A program made the position numbers and the translations under genes. Shown here in pieces: positions 1 to 5,604 of a stretch of 12,932 bases of DNA; position 1 is the stretch's first letter; each line of letters starts with the position of its first letter. Origin of the DNA: Pseudomonadota bacterium (GTDB lineage: Bacteria > Pseudomonadota > Alphaproteobacteria > Rhizobiales > Xanthobacteraceae); NCBI GenBank assembly GCA_023432885.1, contig JAEZEU010000297.1, positions 1 to 12,932 of the forward strand, given 5' to 3'. The notes under the pieces were generated by a model. The model did no database searches. It had not been told where the DNA came from and saw nothing but the letters and a program-made list of their open reading frames with translations.

Positions 1-22
1 TGCAAATTGCTGGAGGTGGATC

Positions 23-229
23 ATGCAGGCGGTTTCAGCCGAATGGAGTCCCGCTTCGACAGCTCCGACTGACCGAGATCTGGAAATCTGCGCATTGGAC
101 TTCGATGGCATCGTCCATGCGCTTCCCTTTCCTTGTCACAAGGACGGAACCAATTGGGTCGACCGGCGGGGTAAAGCGCTCGCCGACATTCAGCCGACGC
201 ATTGGCGCAAGTGGACGGAGCCACGCTAG
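23..229 (+). CDS. Small hypothetical protein, 68 aa
   Basis: No function can be assigned. The ATG at 23 has a good ribosome binding site, GGAGG at 11-15, which supports the start. The 68-residue product has a polar N-terminus and then a compact block, DLEICALDFDGIVHALPFPC, ending in PTHWRKW. I recall this general pattern (acidic-aliphatic strand, HAL-FPC, a W/G turn, then the PTHWR-W ending) from small uncharacterised Bradyrhizobium proteins, but did not check it by search. There is no signal peptide or membrane segment. It is convergent with the iclR gene and separated from it by 42 bp. The DFDG stretch slightly resembles a HAD phosphatase motif, but the protein is far too short for that fold. 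Confidence 0.6.
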   Translation: MQAVSAEWSPASTAPTDRDLEICALDFDGIVHALPFPCHKDGTNWVDRRGKALADIQPTHWRKWTEPR

Positions 230-287
230 TCCACCGGCAGGTACGGCCCGACCGCCTTCGCCATAGCTTCGCTACGGCTCGGTGGAC
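229..287. terminator. Inverted repeat between convergent genes, possible bidirectional terminator
   Basis: GTCCACCG at 229-236 and CGGTGGAC at 280-287 are perfect 8-bp inverted arms. They enclose a GC-rich 43-bp segment that contains TAGC-TTCG-CTA (264-274). The arms begin on the last base of the small gene's stop codon and run into the last codons of the convergent iclR gene. That position fits a shared terminator. There is no T-tract, so a classical intrinsic terminator is not shown, and it may simply be an intergenic repeat. Confidence 0.35.
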
Positions 288-1060
288 CGCAGCGCCCGCT
301 CGATCTCACGCGATGCATTGAGGAGAATTTCTGCAACCTCCTGCTCGCGGCGCGGCCCGAGGCGGGAGCGCACGGCCGAGACGGTGATCGCGGCCGCCGG
401 GCGGCCGTCGCTTGCCTTGATCAAGGTGGAGATCGATTTCGTGCCCTGCACCAGCCCGACCTCACGCAGATTGTAGCCTCTTCGTCTCGCGGCGGCGACT
501 TGAGCGAGAACGGCGGATGCGTCAGTCCGGTAGGCGAAAAATCTTGCTTCATTGGCGGCGACGATCCCTCGCGCCTCGTGGGCCGGCAGCGCTGCAAGGA
601 TCGATACGCCGGCGCTGGAGACCCCGAGGGGGCGCCGTGCGCCGATCTCGATCGAGAGCACCTGGATCGGGTAGGCGCCGATCCTGCGATCGACGCACAG
701 CGTGTCGTTGCCGGTTCGCACGGTCAGGAACAGGGTATCGCCGACCTGCTGCGACGTCCGCTGCAGCACGTCGTCCGCAGCCGCAAGCAGCGGCGATCGC
801 GACGGGCGCGCCAGCGCCAGCTCCGGCACCTGGTTGCCGATGGCGTAGCGGCCGGTCTTCTCGCTCCGTTCGACAATTCCCTCCTCGATGAGCGCGTGAA
901 CGATCCGGTGCACGGTGGGGCGGGTCAGTCCGGTGGCCTGGACGACCTCGGCCAGCGGCAGGCCGGTCTCGCGGCCCGCGGCGAGAATGCGCAGCACCGC
1001 CAGCGCTCGCCGGATCGCCTGCGCGCCGCGCCTCGGTTCCGTCCTGCCCTGAGCCCTCAT
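272..1060 (-). CDS. IclR-family transcriptional regulator
   Basis: A 262-aa DNA-binding regulator of typical IclR length. The N-terminal winged helix-turn-helix spans about residues 13-75, with recognition-helix region ATGLTRPTVHRIVHAL and wing EKTGRYAIG. The C-terminal effector-binding domain spans about 87-255 and carries the family signature RPLGVSSAGVSILAALP (143-159). I chose the ATG at 1060 because the IclR fold begins just after it and AGGGG lies 8-12 bases upstream. An in-frame ATG at 1279 would add 73 residues unlike the family, running back through the operator and the start of the divergent gene. It is transcribed away from the binding-protein operon, the usual layout for an IclR regulator of a neighbouring catabolic unit. 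The effector is unknown; a small aromatic or carboxylic acid would be typical of the family. Confidence 0.92.
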   Translation of the reverse strand: MRAQGRTEPRRGAQAIRRALAVLRILAAGRETGLPLAEVVQATGLTRPTVHRIVHALIEEGIVERSEKTGRYAIGNQVPELALARPSRSPLLAAADDVLQRTSQQVGDTLFLTVRTGNDTLCVDRRIGAYPIQVLSIEIGARRPLGVSSAGVSILAALPAHEARGIVAANEARFFAYRTDASAVLAQVAAARRRGYNLREVGLVQGTKSISTLIKASDGRPAAAITVSAVRSRLGPRREQEVAEILLNASREIERALRSTEP

Positions 1061-1071
1061 GCCGCAGCCCC

Positions 1072-1092
1072 TGTGTCCACAATGTGGACACA
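1072..1092. promoter_or_regulatory. Perfect palindrome, probable IclR operator
   Basis: Half-sites TGTGTCCACA (1072-1081) and TGTGGACACA (1083-1092) are exact reverse complements around one central A. The site lies 11 bp upstream of the iclR start codon, just before its ribosome binding site, and 98 bp upstream of the divergent binding-protein start. IclR proteins bind short palindromes as dimers or dimer pairs. From the position I infer repression of iclR itself and control of the operon to the right. No consensus -35/-10 pair could be assigned with confidence. Confidence 0.75.
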
Positions 1093-1152
1093 AACCGCAT
1101 AATTCGTTCGACAGGTAAAGCCCGTAAATCCGATGCTCGCGCAAAAGGAACT

Positions 1153-1169
1153 GGCGGACCCGATCCGCC
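1153..1169 (+). other. Small hairpin in the leader of the binding-protein gene
   Basis: GGCGGA (1153-1158) and TCCGCC (1164-1169) form a perfect 6-bp stem with a 5-base loop, ending 11 bases before the GGAGG ribosome binding site at 1181-1185. It could stabilise the mRNA 5' end or influence translation. In DNA this GC-rich it could also be chance. Confidence 0.25.
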
Positions 1170-1190
1170 GCCGGGCTTCGGGAGGATGCG

Positions 1191-2156
1191 ATGAGATTTC
1201 TGACGCTGATAGTGGCTGCGCTCGCGGCGATGCTTGCGGGTAGCGCTGCAGCCCAGCAATGGCCGGAGCGGACCGTCAAGCTGATCGTGCCCTATCCGGC
1301 CGGCGGCAACGTCGACACCGCCGCGCGCATCGTCGCCGACAAGCTGCAGGAGCGTCTCGGCCAGCCCGTCATCATCGAGAACAAGGCCGGCGCCGGCGGC
1401 CTCATCGCCGGCGAAGCCTTCGCGAAGTCTCCCAATGACGGCTACACGCTGTTCGTCGGCGCCAACGGGCCGGTGCTGTTCGCGCCCGAGATCGCCAAGC
1501 GCGACGCCTACAACTGGAAGCGCGACTTCGTTCCGATCACGACGATTTCGATGACCCCGCTGGTCCTCGAGGTCCATCCTTCCGTCAAGGCGCAGAACTT
1601 AAAGGAATTCTTCGAGCTCGTGCGCCGCGAGCCCGGCAAGCTGACGATGGCGTCCCCCGGGGCCGGCACCACCAACCATCTGCTGAGCGAACTCGCGCAA
1701 TCCTCGCTCGGCCTGCAATGGGTCACCGCGCATTACCGCGGCAACGCGCCCGCCACCAACGACCTGATCGGCGGGCAGGTGCAATTTGCCTTCGACCAGA
1801 TTTCGGTCGCGCTGCAATACTTCAAGAACGGCATGCTGCGGCCGCTGGCGGTGACCAGCGCGACCCGCACCTCGTGGCTGCCCGACGTGCCGACCTTCAA
1901 GGAACTCGGCTATCCCGACTTCGACGCCCAGACCTTCACCGGCCTGTTCGCGCCGGCCGGAACGCCGGCGCCGGTCGTGGCGAAGCTGCAGGAGACGATG
2001 GCGGCGGTCCTGAAGGATCCGTCCGTCGTGGAGAAGTTCAACAAGATCGGCGCCGAGGCGGTGGCGATGTCGCCGGCGGATTTCACGGCTTACCTGACGC
2101 GCGAGGACGCCAAATGGATTCCCGTCGTGCGCAAAGCCAACATCAAGGCCGACTGA
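1191..2156 (+). CDS. Bug/TctC-family periplasmic solute-binding protein
   Basis: A 321-aa extracytoplasmic receptor of the tripartite tricarboxylate transporter class (Bug family), which binds small carboxylated or related ligands in the periplasm. It has a clear Sec signal peptide, with hydrophobic core in residues 3-20 and likely cleavage after GSAAA near residue 21. Family hallmarks follow: VKLIVPYPAGGNVDTAAR (29-46), GQPVIIENKAGAGG (57-70), PNDGYTLFVG (81-90) and LFAPAGTPAPVVAKL in the C-terminal lobe. Length is standard. GGAGG at 1181-1185 supports the ATG at 1191. It is the first gene of the probable IclR-controlled operon. The TctA and TctB membrane proteins are absent here. Orphan Bug proteins are common in Bradyrhizobium and Bordetella relatives and are thought to use distant permeases or to act as sensors. 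The ligand is unknown. Confidence 0.93.
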   Translation: MRFLTLIVAALAAMLAGSAAAQQWPERTVKLIVPYPAGGNVDTAARIVADKLQERLGQPVIIENKAGAGGLIAGEAFAKSPNDGYTLFVGANGPVLFAPEIAKRDAYNWKRDFVPITTISMTPLVLEVHPSVKAQNLKEFFELVRREPGKLTMASPGAGTTNHLLSELAQSSLGLQWVTAHYRGNAPATNDLIGGQVQFAFDQISVALQYFKNGMLRPLAVTSATRTSWLPDVPTFKELGYPDFDAQTFTGLFAPAGTPAPVVAKLQETMAAVLKDPSVVEKFNKIGAEAVAMSPADFTAYLTREDAKWIPVVRKANIKAD

Positions 2157-2187
2157 CGGCGCGGACCCGCGGGACGGCGAGGAGAGC

Positions 2188-2817
2188 ATGCGGATCGATC
2201 CGGCGGAGCTCGGTGCGGAGCGCGTCTACCGGCTGATGACCGGCATCGTCGTGCCGCGTCCGATCGCCTGGGTAACCAGCCTCTCCGCCACAGGCGTACT
2301 CAATCTGGCGCCCTTCAGCGCCTTCACGTTCGTCTCGCAGAAGCCACCGATGCTCGCGATCAGCGTCGGCCGCAAGGCCGGCGTCTGGAAGGATACCGCG
2401 CACAACATCCTCGATACCGAAGAATATGTGATCCACATTGCCGACACGCCGCTGATGCACGCGCTGCACGAGAGCTCGGTCGAGCATCCCCGTGACGTCA
2501 GCGAGGTCGAGCATCTCAAGCTGGAGACTTTGCCAAGCGAGCTCGTCAAGGTGCCGCGGCTGGCGGCCCCGCCGGTCGCGATGGAGTGCCGGTTTCGCCA
2601 GTGCCTCGAGTTCGGCGAGGTCAAGAGCCGGCTCATCGTCGGCGAGGTGGTGATGTTTCATGTCCGCGACGGGCTGATGAACAACGGCAAGGTCGAAACC
2701 AAAGAGCTCGACCCGATCGCCCGCATCGGCGGGCCGCGCTATGCGCGGCTCGGCGAGATCGTGACGTTGCGTACGGTTTTTCAAACGTCGAAATCGACCG
2801 AGGAAGAAACATCATGA
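2188..2817 (+). CDS. Flavin-reductase-like FMN-binding protein (DIM6/NTAB type)
   Basis: A 209-aa cytoplasmic protein of the flavin reductase-like family (COG1853), with an FMN-binding split beta-barrel. Typical features in order are RLMTGIVVPRPIAWVTSLS (15-33), NLAPFSAFTFVSQKPPML (39-56), SVGRKAGVWKDTAHNI (59-74), a VGEVV strand (151-155) and the C-terminal PIARIGGPRYARLGE (176-190), which corresponds to the family's P-x-x-R-x-G-G-x-x-Y motif. Members supply reduced flavin to oxygenases or act as small oxidoreductases; which one applies is not evident. AGGAG precedes the ATG at 2188, 31 bp after the binding-protein gene. Its stop overlaps the next start (ATGA), so it is translationally coupled to the RidA gene. 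A flavin reductase next to a RidA protein recalls rutF/rutC of pyrimidine degradation, but no rutA-like oxygenase is present. Confidence 0.87.
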   Translation: MRIDPAELGAERVYRLMTGIVVPRPIAWVTSLSATGVLNLAPFSAFTFVSQKPPMLAISVGRKAGVWKDTAHNILDTEEYVIHIADTPLMHALHESSVEHPRDVSEVEHLKLETLPSELVKVPRLAAPPVAMECRFRQCLEFGEVKSRLIVGEVVMFHVRDGLMNNGKVETKELDPIARIGGPRYARLGEIVTLRTVFQTSKSTEEETS

Positions 2818-3209
2818 CCGGGCAACCGCGGCGAAGAAGCATTCACATCGGCGGCTTCAAGCATGCCAACCCGATCCCGAATGCCAGCCGCATCGGCAAT
2901 CTCGTGATGTCCGGTGTGATCCTCGGCCGTGATCCCGCGACCGGACAAATGCCTGACAGTCTGGAAGCGCAGTGCGCCAACATGTTCGCGCACATGAAGG
3001 CGACCGTGGAGGCCGCGGGCGGCAGCACCGACGACATCATCAAGATGACGGTATGGCTGAAGGACCGCTCGCAGCGCGCGCCGGTCAATGCCGAGTGGCT
3101 GAAGATGTTTCCCGACGAGCATTCGCGTCCGGCGCGCCATGCGCTGCCGATGGACAACATGGAGGGCGGTGCACTGGTGCAGTGCGACTTCACCGCCGTG
3201 ATCGACTGA
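2814..3209 (+). CDS. RidA/YjgF/YER057c/UK114-family protein
   Basis: A 131-aa protein with the full RidA fold: SRIGNLVMSGVILGRDPATG (25-44), the helix AQCANMFAHMKATVEAAGG (52-70), the strand DDIIKMTVWLKD (73-84), and the C-terminal PARHALP. Archetypal RidA is a trimer that hydrolyses reactive enamine/imine intermediates. The arginine that binds the substrate carboxylate (R105 in E. coli RidA) matches R108 here. By hand alignment the E. coli E120 position is Q123, and the N-terminal Tyr region is replaced by HANPIPNAS, so it belongs to a divergent Rid subgroup whose activity may differ. The ATG at 2814 overlaps the previous stop, and this start gives exactly the RidA length. In this operon it could remove or deaminate a reactive intermediate of the catabolic route. 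Confidence 0.88.
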   Translation: MTGQPRRRSIHIGGFKHANPIPNASRIGNLVMSGVILGRDPATGQMPDSLEAQCANMFAHMKATVEAAGGSTDDIIKMTVWLKDRSQRAPVNAEWLKMFPDEHSRPARHALPMDNMEGGALVQCDFTAVID

Positions 3210-3223
3210 CAGGAGCCGAGGAG

Positions 3224-4099
3224 TTGCCGACCTATCTTCCGTTCGATCCGAACCCGCGCCGGCCGTCAAGGCCGCCGCCGCCGAAAACCATCGACGGCCA
3301 GTTTCACGTGCTCGGGCCGCCGGAAAAATATCCGGAGCGGCCGGGCGCGGCCTACCGCATGCCGACGGCGACGTGGGAAGCCGCGCTGCGCATGCACAAG
3401 GCGCTCGGCATCGAGCGCGGTATCATCGTGCAGACCACGACCTATGGCGCCGACCACGCCGTGGTGCTGGACGGGCTGGCCGCGATGGGCAAAAACTATC
3501 GCGGCTGCGCCAACGCGCTGGTGTTCGCGGAGGCCGATGATGCGTATCTGGCCAAGCTGCATGACGCCGGCGTGCGCGGCGCGCGCTTCAGCTTTCGCCG
3601 GGAGCTTGGTGCCGTGCTGTCGGACACCGATTTCGCCCGCGCGATTGCGCGAATCCGCGAGCTCGGCTGGTATGTGAAGATCCAGCCGGAAAAGGACGGC
3701 ATCGTCTCCAGCGTGGAGAAATACCAGTCGCTCGATGTTCCCGTGCTGATCGATCACATGGCGCGGCCGGACCCGGCGCGCGGCACGGACGATCCGAACC
3801 TGCGCAAGATGCTGGAGCTGCTCTCGAAGGGCAATTTTTGGGTGATGCTGTCGCTCGGCGAGAAGACCTCCAGGAAGGGACCGCCCTGGGACGATGTCAT
3901 CCCGATCGCACGCACCTATATCGAAGCCGCGCCCGACCGCTGCGTCTGGGCCAGCGACTGGCCGCATCCGGTCTCGGTGGTTCAGCCGCCGAACGACGCC
4001 GATCTGCTGGAGCTGATGTACCGCTACGCGCCGGATGAAGCGACGCTGGAGAAAATCCTGGTTCGAAATCCGGCGAAGCTGTTCGGGTTTTCCGACTAA
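3224..4099 (+). CDS. LigI-like amidohydrolase (2-pyrone-4,6-dicarboxylate lactonase family)
   Basis: A 291-aa TIM-barrel amidohydrolase (COG3618, Amidohydro_2). Markers are TIDGQFHVLGP (22-32), GIERGIIVQTTTYG (62-75), GVRGARFSF (116-124), LIDHMARPD (175-183), WASDWPHP (242-249) and a C-terminal NPAKLFGF. H28, H178 and D245 fit the barrel's active-site positions. The usual HxH of strand 1 is QxH here (Q26, H28). LigI itself works without a metal, so loss of one His is compatible with a lactonase. I chose the TTG start at 3224 because AGGAG at 3211-3215 lies 8 bp upstream, just after the RidA stop, and the protein then begins like its family. No ATG lies in a suitable place. The N-terminus is proline-rich (PNPRRPSRPPPPK). 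The likely reaction is hydrolysis of a lactone or cyclic amide; the substrate is unknown. Confidence 0.87.
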   Translation: MPTYLPFDPNPRRPSRPPPPKTIDGQFHVLGPPEKYPERPGAAYRMPTATWEAALRMHKALGIERGIIVQTTTYGADHAVVLDGLAAMGKNYRGCANALVFAEADDAYLAKLHDAGVRGARFSFRRELGAVLSDTDFARAIARIRELGWYVKIQPEKDGIVSSVEKYQSLDVPVLIDHMARPDPARGTDDPNLRKMLELLSKGNFWVMLSLGEKTSRKGPPWDDVIPIARTYIEAAPDRCVWASDWPHPVSVVQPPNDADLLELMYRYAPDEATLEKILVRNPAKLFGFSD

Positions 4100-4103
4100 T
4101 TCC

Positions 4104-4135
4104 TAGGATGGGTTGAACGAAGCGAACCCATTCTA
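4104..4135. repeat. Intergenic palindromic repeat of the ATGGGTT type
   Basis: TAGGATGGGTT (4104-4114) and AACCCATTCTA (4125-4135) form an 11-bp stem with a single G-T pair, closed by a loop GAACGAAGCG. I recall nearly the same sequence scattered between genes in Bradyrhizobium and several other proteobacteria. It begins 4 bp after the amidohydrolase stop codon, so it could act as a terminator or mRNA 3'-end stabiliser. No T-tract follows. Confidence 0.65.
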
Positions 4136-4180
4136 CGGCATCTCGCTGTTGCTGTGGTCTTCAAAAAACCGCCGCGACTG

Positions 4181-4248
4181 CCCCTCACCCCGACCCTCCA
4201 AGAGCAAGCTTTCGCTCGTCTCTTCCCCCAGGAAGACGGGGTGAGGGG
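4181..4248. repeat. Intergenic repeat with predicted three-way-junction fold
   Basis: CCCCTCACCCCG (4181-4192) and CGGGGTGAGGGG (4237-4248) are perfect 12-bp inverted arms. Inside are two smaller hairpins: GAGC/GCTC (4202-4205 with 4214-4217), and TCTTCC-CCCA-GGAAGA (4221-4236), a perfect 6-bp stem with a 4-base loop. The whole folds as a compact cloverleaf-like unit. Related CCCCTCACCCC...GGGGTGAGGGG units are known to me as dispersed repeats in proteobacterial genomes. It lies 19 bp past the stop of the leftward amidase gene and downstream of the rightward operon, so it may also end transcription from both sides. Confidence 0.65.
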
Positions 4249-4267
4249 GCTCGCCGCCGCTGCGGAA

Positions 4268-5050
4268 CTACTTCGTCGCCACGTTCACGGCTTCGTTCGG
4301 CAGGCTCGACAACAACGCATGCAGCGTTTCCATCGTGGAGCGATCGCAGACGCCGTCGACCCTGGCGGGACGGAAATGACGCTGGAACGCGCAAACCACT
4401 TCCATGGTCGGGCCATCATATTTGCCGGTGACCGGAATGCCGTAGCCGTACTTCGCGAACGCGGTCTGCATGTTCAGGACATCGTCGTTGATGGCGCCGA
4501 GCTGCAGCAGTTCGCCACGCACGATCGGTGCCGGCTGCACCCAGTGGCCGACGCCGGAATTTGCCAGCGAGTGCCAAGGGAATTTTTCGCCCGGGTCCTT
4601 CTTGCGCGACGGGGCGACATCGGAATGGCCGAGCACGCGGTGGCCAGGAATGTTGCGGCGGAGCATGATGCCCCGGCACAGGGCGATCACGGCCGCGATC
4701 TGGCGCAGCGGAAAGTCCGGATAGCCCCAGTCATGACCGCGATTGACGATCTCGATGCCGATCGAGCAGGAATTGATGTCGTCCTCGCCTGCCCAATTCG
4801 ACACCCCGGCATGCCAGGCGCGCTTGGCCTCCGGCACGCATTGCACGATGCGGCCATCCTCCAGCACGATATAATGGGCGGAGACGTCGGTGCCGGGAGT
4901 GCACAGCTTGGTGATCGCGCCCTCCACGTCGGGCATGCCGGTGTAATGCAGCAGTATCATGTCGGGGGCGCGGCCGTTATTCCGCTCGCCATAGTTCGGC
5001 GAGGGAATGACGTCGGACGCGATCGAGGAATCCGGGGTAAAGGCTTTCAT
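4268..5050 (-). CDS. N-acetylmuramoyl-L-alanine amidase, AmiD/AmpD type with peptidoglycan-binding domain
   Basis: A 260-aa zinc amidase that cleaves the MurNAc-L-Ala bond in peptidoglycan or muropeptides. The Amidase_2 domain covers about residues 15-160: MILLHYTG gives zinc ligand H35, SIGIEIVN carries E100, and VLGHSDVAPSRKKDPG gives H142 and D152, with the same 10-residue spacing as in E. coli AmiD. A C-terminal PG_binding_1 domain spans about 190-250 (NMQTAFAKYGY, VTGKYDG, FQRHFRPARVDG). I chose the ATG at 5050 because codon use becomes typical (G/C third positions) from there and family members start with MKxFTPDSS. The reading frame stays open to an ATG at 5188. Those 46 extra residues look weakly like a signal peptide but have poor codon use and no ribosome binding site. 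Without them there is no export signal, so the location (cytoplasmic recycling or envelope) is open. Confidence 0.9.
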   Translation of the reverse strand: MKAFTPDSSIASDVIPSPNYGERNNGRAPDMILLHYTGMPDVEGAITKLCTPGTDVSAHYIVLEDGRIVQCVPEAKRAWHAGVSNWAGEDDINSCSIGIEIVNRGHDWGYPDFPLRQIAAVIALCRGIMLRRNIPGHRVLGHSDVAPSRKKDPGEKFPWHSLANSGVGHWVQPAPIVRGELLQLGAINDDVLNMQTAFAKYGYGIPVTGKYDGPTMEVVCAFQRHFRPARVDGVCDRSTMETLHALLSSLPNEAVNVATK

Positions 5051-5080
5051 GTCCGCGATGCCCTTTGGAATCGGGAGGGC

Positions 5081-5094
5081 GCGTTGACGCTTCG
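5081..5094 (+). repeat. 14-bp element GCGTTGACGCTTCG, copy 1
   Basis: This sequence occurs again, exactly and inverted, at 5305-5318 in the same intergenic region. Its core GCGT-TG-ACGC is itself a palindrome apart from the central two bases, as expected of a dimeric regulator's site. It also contains TTGACG, a possible -35 hexamer. It lies about 30 bp upstream of the amidase start. Confidence 0.45.
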
Positions 5095-5304
5095 AAGCAG
5101 CACCAGCAGACGCAAATGAACCAGACGGCATGGCAAACCAAAAGGCGGGCAGAACAGCGGCGGACAAGGGCGGAAATTTACTATTCATTTACGATGCGGT
5201 CGTGGCAATCGCCAAGTCACTCGTGCGGGACGCATTTTGGCGGAGTGTGTGCGGAGAGCATCAGTGCCGCACCCTGCAATCGAGAATGCGCGTAAAGGCC
5301 GCGC

Positions 5305-5318
5305 CGAAGCGTCAACGC
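5305..5318 (-). repeat. 14-bp element GCGTTGACGCTTCG, copy 2 (inverted)
   Basis: The plus strand reads CGAAGCGTCAACGC, the exact reverse complement of the 14-bp element at 5081-5094. Here the palindrome is longer: AAGCGT-CA-ACGCTT (5307-5320) has perfect 6-bp arms. It lies about 285 bp upstream of rsmH and 255 bp upstream of the amidase start. It could be an operator shared by the divergent genes, or a leftward -35 box. Confidence 0.45.
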
Positions 5319-5604
5319 TTTCTTAAGGCTAAGTGCCGTTACTAAGTAGTGAAGAAGCCGTGACCTCCGTGAGGAGCGGCACAGTCCGTTTTCGCGTTCG
5401 ATTCGCATGGCAGCCCGGCAAATTCCGTCTTCAGAACAGGGTTTGCGGCCCGCCGGGACCCGCGATCATGGCGTGCGGCGGTGTTTCGATGGGAACAACC
5501 CGGCGAAGCGCGGTTATTTGAGGCTCAGGGATTTCAACGGCGATGGGCCTGTCAGCGTCAGGGTTCCCTTGTTCCGTCCGGCGCATCGCGGCCGGGGACC
5601 TCGC

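Larger units (their letters stand above)
5051..5604. other. Long intergenic region between amidase and rsmH
   Basis: About 550 bp between divergent genes with no convincing coding sequence. Short open frames here lack good ribosome binding sites and the codon bias of their neighbours. The region should hold the promoters of the leftward amidase and of the rightward division/cell-wall operon. I see no clear -35/-10 pair. There is no mraZ gene, which often precedes rsmH, and no mraZ-box series of TGGG repeats. Structures visible are a 14-bp inverted pair (separate entries), the palindrome GCTTCGAAGC at 5089-5098, and a CCTC-CGT-GAGG hairpin around 5364-5374. The RNase P RNA hallmark GAGGAAAGTCC is absent. 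Confidence 0.6.

Noticed and set aside
549..1577. 342-codon minus-strand frame over iclR and the binding-protein start
   Set aside because: It overlaps well-supported genes in another frame, and its composition (many R, G, D) is typical of antisense translation.
2188..3209. Part of a Rut pyrimidine-degradation operon (rutF and rutC)
   Set aside because: There is no rutA-type oxygenase or rutB, D or E. The hydrolase is of the LigI family and the receptor is of the Bug family.
5130..5345. 71-codon plus-strand frame in the amidase-rsmH gap
   Set aside because: It has no ribosome binding site, its codon use is unlike the neighbours, and it shows no recognisable motif.
5407..5604. 66-codon N-terminal extension of rsmH
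   Set aside because: The extension has no family resemblance, and RsmH proteins start at HVSVL-like sequence just after the chosen ATG.
5190..5604. RNase P RNA (rnpB), which lies near the division cluster in some Rhizobiales
   Set aside because: The conserved GAGGAAAGTCC and ACAGAAA-type core segments are not found on either strand in this gap.
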